From Myxococcus guangdongensis (GTDB lineage Bacteria > Myxococcota > Myxococcia > Myxococcales > Myxococcaceae), in contig NZ_JAJVKW010000001.1 of the NCBI RefSeq assembly GCF_024198255.1, forward strand, positions 806,001-870,000: DNA of 64,000 nt, given 5' to 3'. How positions within the stretch are numbered: position 1 is the stretch's first letter; each line of letters starts with the position of its first letter. Below, in pieces: positions 10,575 through 19,206 of the stretch. A model generated the notes under the pieces. That model was not told where the DNA came from. It saw only the letters and a program-made list of their open reading frames with translations, and searched no databases. A program made the position numbers and the translations under genes.

Positions 10575-12175
10575 GGCAACCTCTCGAGCTGCAGGGGAAT
10601 GGGCAGGAAGACGGTGAAACGGGAGCCGGCGCCCACCTGGGTGTCGACGTGGAAGCTGCCCCCGTGGTCCTGGACGATGCGGTACGCGATGGACAGGCCC
10701 AGCCCGGTGCCTTCACCGGGGGGTTTGGTGGTGAAGGAGGGCTCGAAGATGCGCGGCAGGTGCTTCTCCTCGATGCCGCACCCCGTGTCGGTCACCGCGA
10801 AGAAGCAGCGGTCACCCTCACGGCCCGTCTCCAGCTTGAGCTGGCCGACACGCACAGGAAGCGCCTGCAGGCCGTTCTGCAGCAGGTTCAACACCACCTG
10901 CGCGAGCGTGCCCGGGTCGCCATAAACCTTCGGAAGCCCGTCCTTCAAATCGAGCGACAGCTCCGCGCGCGGCGTCGTCTTCAGCTGCGCCCGGAAGAGC
11001 ACCGCCGCGTCCTCCACGCAGCGCGACAGGTCGAACAGCCGCCGGTCCTCCACGCGGCTGTGCCGGCTGAACTTCAGCAGGCTCTCGACGATGCGCTTGC
11101 AACGAAGCGCGCTCTCTTCAATCAGCCCCAGGGACTCCAGGTCCGCGTCACTGCGGCCCGCGTCGCGGGACATGAGCTGGGCGAAGGCCAGGATGCCCCC
11201 CAGCGGGTTGTTGATTTCATGCGCCACGCCCCCCGCCAACTGCCCCACCGCCGCCATCTTCTCCGTCTCGATGAGCCGGCGCGTCATCGCCTGCTCCTCG
11301 GTGACGTCGCGATAGGTGCACACCACCCGCTCATCCCCCGCCATGGGGTAGGCGGCCACCACGTACGTCCTGCCCCCCTGCTGCACCTCTCCGCGCGCGC
11401 CCTTGCCGCTCTCCATCGCCGCCGGCAACGGGCAGCCCGTGCACGGCTCGTTGCGACCGAAGAGGTACCGGTAGCAGGCCATGTCGGACGGAATCTGCTC
11501 GATGGAGCGCCCCGCCACGTGCGCGTACGCCAGGTTCGCCCGCCGCACCGCGAAGTCGCGCCCGCGCACCACGCACAGCGGCGTCTCCATGCAGTCGAAC
11601 GACAGCTCCCACTCCCGCTTGGCCTGGCTGAGCATCCGCGTGCGCTGGGCGACGCGCTCCTCCAGGTCCGCGTTGAGCAGCTTCAGCTCCGCGTTCTGCG
11701 CCGTCGTCACCCGGTACAGCCGCTCGTTCTCCGCCTGCAGCGCGTACTGCTCGAACGCGCTCTTCACCGTCAGCACCAGGTGGCTGTCGTTCCAGGGCTT
11801 GGAGATGAAGCGGAAGATTTCGGAGCGGTTGATGGCCTCCTCAATCGCCTGCTGGTCGGCCTGGCCGGTGAGCATGATGCGCTGGGCGCGCGGCTCCTGC
11901 TGCTTCACCCGGGTGAGGAACTCCACCCCGTTCATGCCCGGCATCCGGAAGTCGGAGATGACGACCTCGGGGCGGAACTCCTCCACCGTGCGCAGCGCCT
12001 GCTCGGCGTCCGTCGCCGTCTCGATGTCCCAGTCCCCCCGGCGCAGCACCCGCCGGATGGACTTGAGGATGTTCTCCTCGTCGTCCACGAGCAGCAGCCG
12101 CCCGCGGGGCGCTGCTTCGGTCTGGGTGAGCTGTGCGGCGAGGGGTCCCATGGGATTCTTTCCGTCCCATGACAT
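10571..12175 (-). CDS. Receiver-PAS-histidine kinase hybrid
   Basis: About 534 residues in an inverted hybrid order: N-terminal receiver (DDEE acidic pocket, Asp about 75 in VVISDFRMP), coiled coil (about 145-190), PAS domain (about 195-300), HisKA (His about 319 in GGVAHEINNPL) and HATPase_c (NLLQNGLQAL, DTGCGIEE, GEGTGLGLS). No membrane segment, so it is a cytoplasmic sensor. The PAS carries a cysteine cluster, CYRYLFGRNEPCTGCPLP, which suggests metal or redox sensing. The start is uncertain: ATG at 12175 is preferred over TTG at 12181, and ATG at 12151 is possible. It is coupled by ATGA to the NtrC-type regulator. Confidence 0.92.
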
Positions 12176-12236
12176 TTGCAATGTGTCTGCCAGCCGGTGG
12201 GGCGTTGCAAACCCATGGAATCACGGGATGATTCGA

Positions 12237-12255
12237 CTCCCCGACAATCGGGGAG
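12237..12255. terminator. GC-rich hairpin upstream of the histidine kinase
   Basis: CTCCCCGA / TCGGGGAG with a 3-nt CAA loop. It lies in the gap between the diguanylate cyclase stop and the kinase start, both on the minus strand. It may be a second terminator or part of the kinase leader. Confidence 0.4.
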
Positions 12256-12285
12256 CGGGGTCATCCTAGACTCCCCCCACCCTTA

Positions 12286-12317
12286 TGGGTCAAGACCACC
12301 CCAGGGTCTTTGACCCA
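12286..12317 (-). terminator. Terminator of the diguanylate cyclase gene
   Basis: TGGGTCAAGACC (12286-12297) pairs with GGGTCTTTGACCCA (12304-12317) with one short bulge. It begins 3 bp past the stop codon at 12320. Confidence 0.65.
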
Positions 12318-12319
12318 GG

Positions 12320-13261
12320 TCACTCCCCCTGCGAGGGACTGGGCGGCAACAGGGGCATTTGAGAGTGGAGACAGACCCTGTCTCGCCCCTCGGCCTTGGC
12401 TCGGTAGAGGGCCTCGTCGGCGGTGAGCAGGAGCTGCTCCGGGCTGAGGACGGAGCGGTGGGGGAAGCTGGAGAGGCCCAGCGACGCCGTCACCCGGAGC
12501 GAGCCCTGGGGCCCTACCTGCAGGGTCGCCAAATCCTTGCGCACACGCTCCGCCACGGTGAGCGCGCCCGTCAGGTGGGTGCGGGGCAGCAGGACGGCGA
12601 ACTCCTCGCCTCCATAGCGGGCCACCAGGTCCGTCTCGCGCACGCTCTGCTGGAGGGCCGCCGCCACCTCTCGCAGGACGCCGTCCCCCGTGGTGTGGCC
12701 GTGCCTGTCGTTGACCTGCTTGAAGTGGTCCAGGTCCATGAGGATGAGCGACAGGGGGTCGTCGTAGCGCTGGGCCCGACGGAACTCCTCGCGCAGCCGC
12801 TCCTGGAAGTGGCGGTGGTTGTGGACCCCCGTCAGCCCGTCCGTCGAGGACAGCCGCTGCAGCTCACCCACCTGGTTGGAGAGCTGGGAGAAACGGGCGT
12901 GGACCTTGAGGCACCGGGCCACCCGCGCCTTCAATTCCTCCACATCCCATGGGTCGAAGATGACCTCGGCGCCGCGGGTGAGCGCCTCCAACCATGGCTC
13001 ACGAGGCTCCCGGGGGGTCAGAATCAGCACCGGAGGACCTGGGGGACCGTCCGGGTTCAGCAGCTTGTCGAGCCAGTCACCGGCGACCTGTCTTCCGCCC
13101 ACCCACACCACCAGGTCCACCTCCCTCGCCAGCCGGCTCACGTCAGGGCCGGGGGAGGTCAGACGGAGGCAGTAGTCCTCCGGACCGAGGGCCCGCGCGA
13201 GGCGGGCCAGGGTTGACTCCGCTTCATCCACCACCAGCAGGGTATGAGGCCTAGAGGTCAC
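12320..13261 (-). CDS. Diguanylate cyclase with degenerate receiver-like domain
   Basis: About 313 residues. I chose GTG at 13261 because GGGGA lies about 8 nt upstream; a GTG at 13288 lacks a visible ribosome site. The N-terminal 120 residues have a receiver-like fold (LLVVDEAES, VLILTPREP), but the usual phospho-Asp strand reads VDLVVWVGG, so phosphorylation is doubtful. A GGDEF domain follows with intact active site ARYGGEEF and the RETD I-site five residues before it, so c-di-GMP synthesis with product inhibition is expected. Substrate loop LDHFKQVNDRHGH is conserved. Monocistronic, with a hairpin after the stop. Confidence 0.9.
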   Translation of the reverse strand: MTSRPHTLLVVDEAESTLARLARALGPEDYCLRLTSPGPDVSRLAREVDLVVWVGGRQVAGDWLDKLLNPDGPPGPPVLILTPREPREPWLEALTRGAEVIFDPWDVEELKARVARCLKVHARFSQLSNQVGELQRLSSTDGLTGVHNHRHFQERLREEFRRAQRYDDPLSLILMDLDHFKQVNDRHGHTTGDGVLREVAAALQQSVRETDLVARYGGEEFAVLLPRTHLTGALTVAERVRKDLATLQVGPQGSLRVTASLGLSSFPHRSVLSPEQLLLTADEALYRAKAEGRDRVCLHSQMPLLPPSPSQGE

Positions 13262-13393
13262 AGTGTCCCCGTAAAATGGTGATTCCACGGTAGCACAGGG
13301 GTGTTCGCGAGTGGGAGCCCCCTGATTGATTTAGGACCCGGGCCTTGCTACCGAGCCGCCCGGAATCCCCTTCTCCGCGCATCGAGGTCCGTC

Positions 13394-14182
13394 GTGGCCA
13401 AGTACCCCAGCATCAGCCTCTTCCTTCCCGCTTGGAACGAGGAGGACTACGTGGAGCGGGCGGTGAGCCGGGCATTGGAGGCGCTGCCCCAGCTCACGGA
13501 CGACTTCGAGATCATCGTGGTCAACGACGCGTCGACGGACCGCACGCAGGAGATCGCGGAAGGGATGGCGAAGCGGATTCCGCAGCTGCGGGTCATCAAC
13601 CATCCGGTGAACCTGAAGCTGGGCGGGGCGATGCGCACGGGGCTGGCGGCGTCGACGAAGGACATCGTCGTCTACTCGGACATCGACCTGCCGTGGGACT
13701 TGCGGGAGCTGGAGCGCTCGCTGCACCTGATGGACTACCTGGAGGCGGACATGATCTGCGCCTTCCGGTTCGACCGCACGAGCGAGGGCCCCAAGCGCAT
13801 CGTCTACTCGTTCGTCTACAACATGCTCATCCGGGCGCTGTTCGACATCCAGATCAAGGACGTCAACTTCAGCTTCAAGGTGATGCACCGGCGGGTGCTG
13901 GAGTCGATGGAGCTCAAGAGCCAGGGCTCGTTCATCGACGCGGAGCTGGTGGTGAAGGCCATCCGCAAGGGCTTCCGCGTGTTCCAGATGGGCGTGGACT
14001 ACTTCCCGCGCACGCGGGGCGTGTCCACGCTGGCCTCGCCGTCGGTCATCGTGAAGATGGTGAAGGAGCTGGTGAAGCTCTACCCGGAGACGCGCACGCC
14101 CGCGCCGCCGTCGCAGCCGGTGCGCCTGCCGCCGTCGGTGCAGCCGCTGCGCACCGCGAACAACCGCTCGGCGAGGGGCTGA
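13394..14182 (+). CDS. Family 2 glycosyltransferase (dolichol-P-mannose synthase-like)
   Basis: A 262-residue GT-A protein started at GTG 13394, just after GAGG and directly before the conserved first strand (YPSISLFLPAWNEED). Motifs NDASTDRT and VYSDIDLPWD supply the nucleotide-sugar and metal-binding acidic residues. No membrane segment is evident. The family transfers a sugar to a polyprenyl phosphate or lipid. It is followed 7 bp later by the YdjC deacetylase, so the pair likely modifies an envelope saccharide. Confidence 0.88.
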   Translation: MAKYPSISLFLPAWNEEDYVERAVSRALEALPQLTDDFEIIVVNDASTDRTQEIAEGMAKRIPQLRVINHPVNLKLGGAMRTGLAASTKDIVVYSDIDLPWDLRELERSLHLMDYLEADMICAFRFDRTSEGPKRIVYSFVYNMLIRALFDIQIKDVNFSFKVMHRRVLESMELKSQGSFIDAELVVKAIRKGFRVFQMGVDYFPRTRGVSTLASPSVIVKMVKELVKLYPETRTPAPPSQPVRLPPSVQPLRTANNRSARG

Positions 14183-14189
14183 GTCGTCC

Positions 14190-15038
14190 GTGAGCACGCG
14201 GCCCCGGCGCCTCATCGTCAACGCGGATGACCTGGGGCTGCACGCGTCCCTGGACGCGGGAATCCTCCGCGCGCACCGCGAGGGAATCGTCACCAGCGCC
14301 ACGCTGCTCGCCATGGGGCCCACCGCGCCCGAGGCGGCGGCGCGAGCTCGTGAGCAGGGGCTCGCGGTGGGGTTGCACCTGGCGCTGTCGACGAGGCTCG
14401 AGCCCGCGGCGGGCGCGCACCGGGTTCCCACGGTGGCGCCCGATGGGCGGCTGCGCGCGAGCTGGGCGGAGTTCGCGAAGGCGTGGCTGACGGGGAAGGT
14501 GCGGCGCGCGGAGGTGGAGCTGGAGCTGGAGTCGCAGCTTCGACGCGCGCGCGAGCTGGGCGTGGAGGTGGACCACCTGGATGGGCATCAGCACCTGCAC
14601 CTGCTGCCCGGCATCCGGCCGAGGGTCGAGGCGATGGCCGCGAGGGAGAAGCTCCCCGTGCGTTGGCCGGACGCCCTGCCCCGCGCGCGGTGGCTGCGCA
14701 CGCCGGGCCCCGCGCTGAAGACGACGCTGCTCACGGTGCTGGCGCGCACGGCGCCCAAGGCTCGGCAGGGCGTACGCCGGGTGAGCGCGGGCGGCGTGTT
14801 CGAGGCGGGCCGGTTGGATGAGGCCGCGCTGCTGGCGGTGCTGGACGCGATGCCGGCGGGAGACTTCGAGGTGGGCTGTCATCCCGGCGAGGGCACACCG
14901 CATGTGCCCGAGGCCCCCGCTTGGACCTATGGATGGCAGGCGGAGCTGGAGGCGCTCACCAGCGCACGAGTGAAGGCGCGGCTCGCGGAGCGCGGCATCC
15001 AGCTCCACTCCTACGGGACGCTCGCCTCCGCGACGTAG
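14190..15038 (+). CDS. YdjC/ChbG-family carbohydrate deacetylase
   Basis: A 282-residue protein with GTG start 7 bp after the glycosyltransferase. The YdjC fold is shown by VNADDLGLH near the N-terminus (metal Asp pair), GLHLALS and VDHLDGHQHLHLLP (metal His). Relatives remove N-acetyl groups from oligosaccharides. The C-terminal codons (YGTLASAT) fall inside a 38-bp sequence that is repeated exactly at the end of the convergent methyltransferase gene, so this C-terminus may be recently altered. Confidence 0.88.
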   Translation: MSTRPRRLIVNADDLGLHASLDAGILRAHREGIVTSATLLAMGPTAPEAAARAREQGLAVGLHLALSTRLEPAAGAHRVPTVAPDGRLRASWAEFAKAWLTGKVRRAEVELELESQLRRARELGVEVDHLDGHQHLHLLPGIRPRVEAMAAREKLPVRWPDALPRARWLRTPGPALKTTLLTVLARTAPKARQGVRRVSAGGVFEAGRLDEAALLAVLDAMPAGDFEVGCHPGEGTPHVPEAPAWTYGWQAELEALTSARVKARLAERGIQLHSYGTLASAT

Positions 15039-15048
15039 AGCACGTGCG
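15011..15048. repeat. 38-bp direct repeat, copy A
   Basis: Identical to 15108-15145. Here it encodes the last codons and TAG stop of the YdjC deacetylase on the plus strand. Confidence 0.95.
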
Positions 15049-15107
15049 CAGCGTGGTTGAGCCGCGCCTCGCTTCGGGCGCCTCGCGCATGGCGAAGCCC
15101 GCGACGT
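15011..15107 (-). pseudogene. Degenerate duplicate of a methyltransferase 3' end
   Basis: Read on the minus strand this 97-bp segment encodes a GFAMREAPEARRGSTT-like stretch. This parallels the GFTVREVVDLGRGYTTP stretch of the neighbouring methyltransferase. It then shifts frame by a 2-nt insertion and continues into a DNA-identical copy of that gene's last 38 bp. The upstream 57 bp are about 70 percent alike. It is either a tandem duplication of the gene end or the remnant of a second methyltransferase. Confidence 0.7.
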
Positions 15108-15145
15108 CTACGGGACGCTCGCCTCCGCGACGTAGAGCACGTGCG
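15108..15145. repeat. 38-bp direct repeat, copy B
   Basis: Identical to 15011-15048. Here it encodes, on the minus strand, the last codons (HVLYVAEASVP) and TAG stop of the methyltransferase. Confidence 0.95.
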
Positions 15146-15779
15146 GCGTCGTGTAGCCCCGCCCCAGGTCCACCACCTCGCGCACCGTGAAGCCCGCGTC
15201 CTCCAGGAGCGCTCGCATCTCCGCGCGCGGCTTGAGCACCATGCCTCCGCTCGCCTTCGTGCGCCCCAGGAGCGACACCATCACCCACTCCTGCGCCAGC
15301 GCCTTGCGGTGCTTCCAGGAGCCATCCCCCTCCACCTCCTTCAACAACAGGCGCCCACCCGGACGCAGCAATCCACGCGTCGTGCGCAGGAAGCCGAGCC
15401 ACTTCTCCTCGGGCAACAGGTAGAGCACGTCGCACACCACCGCCGCCTCACACGTCCCTGGCAGCGCGGGCGCGAGCACGTCCTCCAGCGTCCCCTCCGC
15501 CAGCCTCACCTGCGGCAGCCCCGCGAGCGCCTCACGCGCCCACCCCACCTTGCGCGGGTCCGGGTCCACCGCGTGCACCACCCGCTTCGGGTCCGACAGC
15601 GCCAGCAGCGCGGACAACAACCCATGTCCACAGCCGATGTCCGCCACCGTGCCGCCAGCAGGCATGCGCTCCACCACCGCGAGCAGCGGCGCCGACGACG
15701 CCCTCGCATGCACATGGAAGCGCTCGGCCGCGGGCAGCCGGGCGTACAGCGCGAGGGCCTCGTCGAGGAGCGTGCTCAT
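15108..15779 (-). CDS. Class I SAM-dependent methyltransferase
   Basis: A 223-residue protein started at ATG 15779, which overlaps the stop of the upstream PIG-V-like gene by 4 bp. The SAM-binding motif is VADIGCGHGLLSALLAL (about 44-60), the acidic end of strand 2 is HAVDPD, and the post-I region is VVCDVLYLLP. The acceptor is unknown. Coupling to a membrane mannosyltransferase suggests a lipid or saccharide substrate. A degenerate duplicate of its 3' end lies immediately downstream. Confidence 0.87.
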   Translation of the reverse strand: MSTLLDEALALYARLPAAERFHVHARASSAPLLAVVERMPAGGTVADIGCGHGLLSALLALSDPKRVVHAVDPDPRKVGWAREALAGLPQVRLAEGTLEDVLAPALPGTCEAAVVCDVLYLLPEEKWLGFLRTTRGLLRPGGRLLLKEVEGDGSWKHRKALAQEWVMVSLLGRTKASGGMVLKPRAEMRALLEDAGFTVREVVDLGRGYTTPHVLYVAEASVP

Positions 15780-16909
15780 GAGATGTAGTAGTCCGCGCCG
15801 AACGCCCACGACAACACGAGCAGCGACACCGCGCCCACCGCGAGCGCCCCCTGGAGCACCCTCGGACGCTCACGCAGGAGCATCGCCCCCGTCAGGAACA
15901 CGGGGAACGAGGACAACAAGTAGCGCCCCATGCCCATGAAGTCCTTCGTGGACCACGCGGGCAACCCGACGATGGCCAGCACGTAGACGGCATATCCCCA
16001 CCCGAGCAGCTTGCGCGTGGGCCACACCAACGCGAGCGCCAGGAGCGTGAAGAACGCATGCGCCGCCAGCCGGAACGCCTCACGCTTGTCCGTCGGATTG
16101 AGCACGACGTGCTCGAACCACGACACCTTCAGCCACGTCTTCCAGCCCGGCGTCTGGGCCCACCCCGCCGCGCCCTGCACCTTCACGAAGGCGAACGGGT
16201 CTCCGAACTTGTGCCAGAGAAAGAGCATGTAGCAGCCGAAGCCCAGCCCCGAGAGCACCGGCAGGAAGTCCACCGCGGTCCACTTCTCGCCCCGCGCGTG
16301 CTTCCACTCCAGCCTGCGCACCAGCAACCCCAGCACCACCGCGGGCGCCACGGGCCGCGCCGATGTCGCCACCGCCGCCACCAGCACCGCGGGCCCCAGG
16401 TGCCCCTTCTCCAGGAGCACGAAGGAGGTCACCACCAGCAGGACGAACAGCGCGTCCGAGTACATGGCCCCGTAGAAGTACATCGTGAACGGGTACATCG
16501 CCATCAAGAGGCCCGCCTTGAGCGCGGTGTCCTCGTCCGCGAGCAGCCGCGCCCAGCGCGTGAACATCACCAGCGCCAGCGGCCCGCACAAGAGCGTGAT
16601 GAGCACCCCGGCCTGATAGACGTTGGGCCCCAAGGTCTCCACCGCGCGGATGAGCAGCGGGTAGAGCGGGAAGAAGGCCACCGAGCTCTGCTCGCCCGGC
16701 GTGTACTGATAGCCGTCCTGCGCGATGCGCATGTACCAGCTCGAATCCCACGCCACCCATCCCATGGTGACGTACTCGTCGAGCCGCACGACGGGGTTCT
16801 GCGGATTCTTGTGGAAGTAGCGCCACGCCCCGGCCGCGGCGGCGGCGCTGCAGAGCAGGACGGCGACCAGGACGACCAGGGCGATGGTGCGAGACGCGGA
16901 GCGGGCCAT
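15776..16909 (-). CDS. PIG-V/Gpi18-like membrane mannosyltransferase
   Basis: About 377 residues with 8-9 predicted membrane helices. The family motif WDSSWYMRIAQDGY lies in the first luminal/periplasmic loop, and the FFPLYPLL segment follows as in PIG-V relatives. These GT-C enzymes use a polyprenyl-phosphate sugar. I prefer ATG 16909 over TTG 16948 because the extra codons would run into a terminator-like hairpin. It overlaps the methyltransferase by 4 bp. With the GT2 gene close by, one could make the lipid-linked donor and the other use it; this is inference. Confidence 0.8.
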   Translation of the reverse strand: MARSASRTIALVVLVAVLLCSAAAAAGAWRYFHKNPQNPVVRLDEYVTMGWVAWDSSWYMRIAQDGYQYTPGEQSSVAFFPLYPLLIRAVETLGPNVYQAGVLITLLCGPLALVMFTRWARLLADEDTALKAGLLMAMYPFTMYFYGAMYSDALFVLLVVTSFVLLEKGHLGPAVLVAAVATSARPVAPAVVLGLLVRRLEWKHARGEKWTAVDFLPVLSGLGFGCYMLFLWHKFGDPFAFVKVQGAAGWAQTPGWKTWLKVSWFEHVVLNPTDKREAFRLAAHAFFTLLALALVWPTRKLLGWGYAVYVLAIVGLPAWSTKDFMGMGRYLLSSFPVFLTGAMLLRERPRVLQGALAVGAVSLLVLSWAFGADYYIS

Positions 16910-16933
16910 TCGGCCGGCAGGCTGGTCCCAGAA

Positions 16934-16962
16934 CGCCGCCCCGGTCAAGCACCGGAGCGGCG
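16934..16962 (-). terminator. Terminator after fadJ
   Basis: CGCCGC-C-CCGGT pairs with ACCGG-A-GCGGCG (11 pairs, one mismatch) around a CAAGC loop, between the fadJ stop and the next minus-strand gene. Confidence 0.65.
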
Positions 16963-16974
16963 GGAACCCACGCC

Positions 16975-19206
16975 TCAGCGCGGGTAGAACGTCTTGCCTT
17001 CCTTGACCATCTCCACCAGGAGCGGCGCGGGCGTGAAGCGCTCACCCAGCTTGTCCTGGTAGTGCTCCAGCTTGCGCAGCACCTCCGACAGCCCCCGCGC
17101 GTCCGCGTAATGGAACGGGCCACCGAGGAACGGCGGGAAGCCCAGGCCGAAGATGGCGCCCACGTCGCCGTCGCGCGCGCTGCGGAGGATGCCCTCGCCC
17201 AGGCAGCGGATGGCCTCGTTCACCATCTGCAGCACCAGCCGCTCCGCCATCTCCGAGGCGTCGAAGCCCTTGCGCTCCTTGCCGTGCGGCAACAGGCCGT
17301 AGACCGTGGGGTCCACCTCCTTCTTCTTGCCGTTCTCGTAGAGGTAGAAGCCCTTCTGGCTCTTGCGGCCCAACCGCCCGTCGGCCACCACGCCGTCCAA
17401 CGACTTGGGCGCCGCCATGCGCTTGCCGAAGGCCGCCTCCATGATGGGGCCGACCTTGTGGGCCACGTCGATGCCCACCTCGTCCAGCAGCGTCATCGGC
17501 CCCACCGGGAAGCCGAACTCCACCAGCGCCTTGTCCAGCGCGGCGATGTCCGCGCCCTCGGCCAGCAGGTATGCCGCCTCGTTCAGGTACGGCGCGAGGA
17601 TGCGCGAGGTGTAGAAGCCCGGCCCGTCGTTGACGACGATGACCGTCTTGCCCTGCTTGCGCCCCACCTCCACGCAGGTGGCCGTCACCCAGTCCGCCGT
17701 GCCCGCGTGGGTGATGATCTCCAACAGCGGCATCTTGTTGACCGGGCTGAAGTAATGCATGCCGATGACCTGGGCGGGCCGCTTGCTGCCCTTGGCCAGC
17801 TCGGTAATCGGGATGCTGGAGGTGTTGGACGCGAAGATGGCGTCGGGGCCGGTGACGGCCTCCACCTCCGCGAGGATGCGGTGCTTGAGCTTCAGGTCCT
17901 CGAACACCGCCTCGATGACCAGGTCCGCCGACTTGAAGCCGCTGTAGTCGGTGCCCGCGGTGATTCGCGCCTGCTTCGCCGCCGCCTCGCGCCAGGTGAG
18001 CGAGCGCCTCTTCACGCGCTCATCCAGGATGCCCTGCACCTGCTTGAGCGCGCGCGCCACGCCCGCGTCGTCCTTGTCCTTCACGCGCACCTGCGCGCCC
18101 TGGAGCACGCCGGCCACATAGGCGATGCCGCCGCCCATCAGCCCGCCGCCCAGCACCGCGACCTTCTTCACCTCGCGCGGCTTCACGCTCGCGTCCGACG
18201 TGCCGTTCTCCTTCTTCAGCGCCGTCGTCGCGAAGAACACCTCCACCAGTCGCTTGGAGACATCCGACATCACCAGCTCGCCGAACGCCTTCGCCTCGGC
18301 CGCCAGCCCCGCCTCGCGCCCGGCCTCCAGGCCCTTGCGCACCACCCGCAGGGCCTTCTCCGGGGCGGGGTACTTGCCGCGCGTCTTCTTGAGCAGCTGC
18401 TTCCTCGCCGCATCGAAGAGGACCTTGCGCCCCAGCGGGTTGTCCTCCAGCGCCACCTCCGCCCACAGCTCCTTGTTCGCCAGCCCCTGGAAGAAGCCCG
18501 CGAGCCCCTTCTTCTTCCCCACCGACTTCAGGCCCTGGCCATGCGCGCGCACCGGCTTGAGCGAACCCGCCGCCAGCTCCTTCGCGCGCTGGACGGCGAC
18601 GGCGCGCAGGATGGGCACCGGCACCACCTCGTCGACGATGCCCAGCTTGCGAGCCTTCGCCGGCTTGACGTTCTTGCCCGTGAGGATGAGGTCCAGCGCC
18701 GCCTGCGCGCCGATGAGCGCGGGCAGCCGCTGCGTCCCGCCGGCGCCCGGAATCAGGCCCAGCTGCACCTCCGGCAGGCCGAGCGTCGTCTTCGGGCTGT
18801 CGGTGGCGATGCGGTAGTGACACGCCAGCGCCCACTCCAACCCGCCGCCCAGACACGCGCCGTGGATGGCCGCCACGACGGGCTTGGGGAAGGCCTCCAG
18901 CCGGTCGAACCCCGCCTGCCCCTGCTGGCTCATGGCGGTGGCCTCCTCCGCCGTCTTCAGCGTCTGGAGGTAATCGAGCTTCGCCCCGGCGACGAAGCTG
19001 TCCTTCTTGCCGGAGATGAACACCAGGGCCTTCACCTCGGCCTCGCGCTCCGCCTCCTCCAGCAGCCGGGAGAACGCCGCGCCCACCTCCGGGCTCAGCG
19101 TGTTGACGGCGGAGTCCGGCAGGTCGAACGTCACGACGGCGACGCCGTCCTCGACCTGGAGGGAGAAGCCCTGCTTCGCCTCGAGCTCTTCGAGTTGGAT
19201 GGCCAT
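16975..19206 (-). CDS. fadJ: Fatty-acid oxidation complex alpha subunit (hydratase/3-hydroxyacyl-CoA dehydrogenase)
   Basis: A 743-residue fusion. Enoyl-CoA hydratase domain (about 1-190) has the oxyanion-hole segment HGACLGGGLEWALA and LGLPEVQLGLIPGAGGTQRLP. A linker leads to the NAD-binding domain (GGGLMGGGIAYVAG at about 320) and the C-terminal dehydrogenase domains (NDGPGFYTSRIL). It hydrates enoyl-CoA and oxidises 3-hydroxyacyl-CoA in beta-oxidation. Its ATG shares one base with the fadI stop (TGATG), so the pair is coupled. Length and order match FadJ/FadB. Confidence 0.94.
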   Translation of the reverse strand: MAIQLEELEAKQGFSLQVEDGVAVVTFDLPDSAVNTLSPEVGAAFSRLLEEAEREAEVKALVFISGKKDSFVAGAKLDYLQTLKTAEEATAMSQQGQAGFDRLEAFPKPVVAAIHGACLGGGLEWALACHYRIATDSPKTTLGLPEVQLGLIPGAGGTQRLPALIGAQAALDLILTGKNVKPAKARKLGIVDEVVPVPILRAVAVQRAKELAAGSLKPVRAHGQGLKSVGKKKGLAGFFQGLANKELWAEVALEDNPLGRKVLFDAARKQLLKKTRGKYPAPEKALRVVRKGLEAGREAGLAAEAKAFGELVMSDVSKRLVEVFFATTALKKENGTSDASVKPREVKKVAVLGGGLMGGGIAYVAGVLQGAQVRVKDKDDAGVARALKQVQGILDERVKRRSLTWREAAAKQARITAGTDYSGFKSADLVIEAVFEDLKLKHRILAEVEAVTGPDAIFASNTSSIPITELAKGSKRPAQVIGMHYFSPVNKMPLLEIITHAGTADWVTATCVEVGRKQGKTVIVVNDGPGFYTSRILAPYLNEAAYLLAEGADIAALDKALVEFGFPVGPMTLLDEVGIDVAHKVGPIMEAAFGKRMAAPKSLDGVVADGRLGRKSQKGFYLYENGKKKEVDPTVYGLLPHGKERKGFDASEMAERLVLQMVNEAIRCLGEGILRSARDGDVGAIFGLGFPPFLGGPFHYADARGLSEVLRKLEHYQDKLGERFTPAPLLVEMVKEGKTFYPR

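Noticed and set aside
14956..15435. Minus-strand 159-codon frame over the YdjC/methyltransferase junction
   Set aside because: It is off-frame to the methyltransferase for most of its length; only its middle reflects the degenerate duplicate described above.
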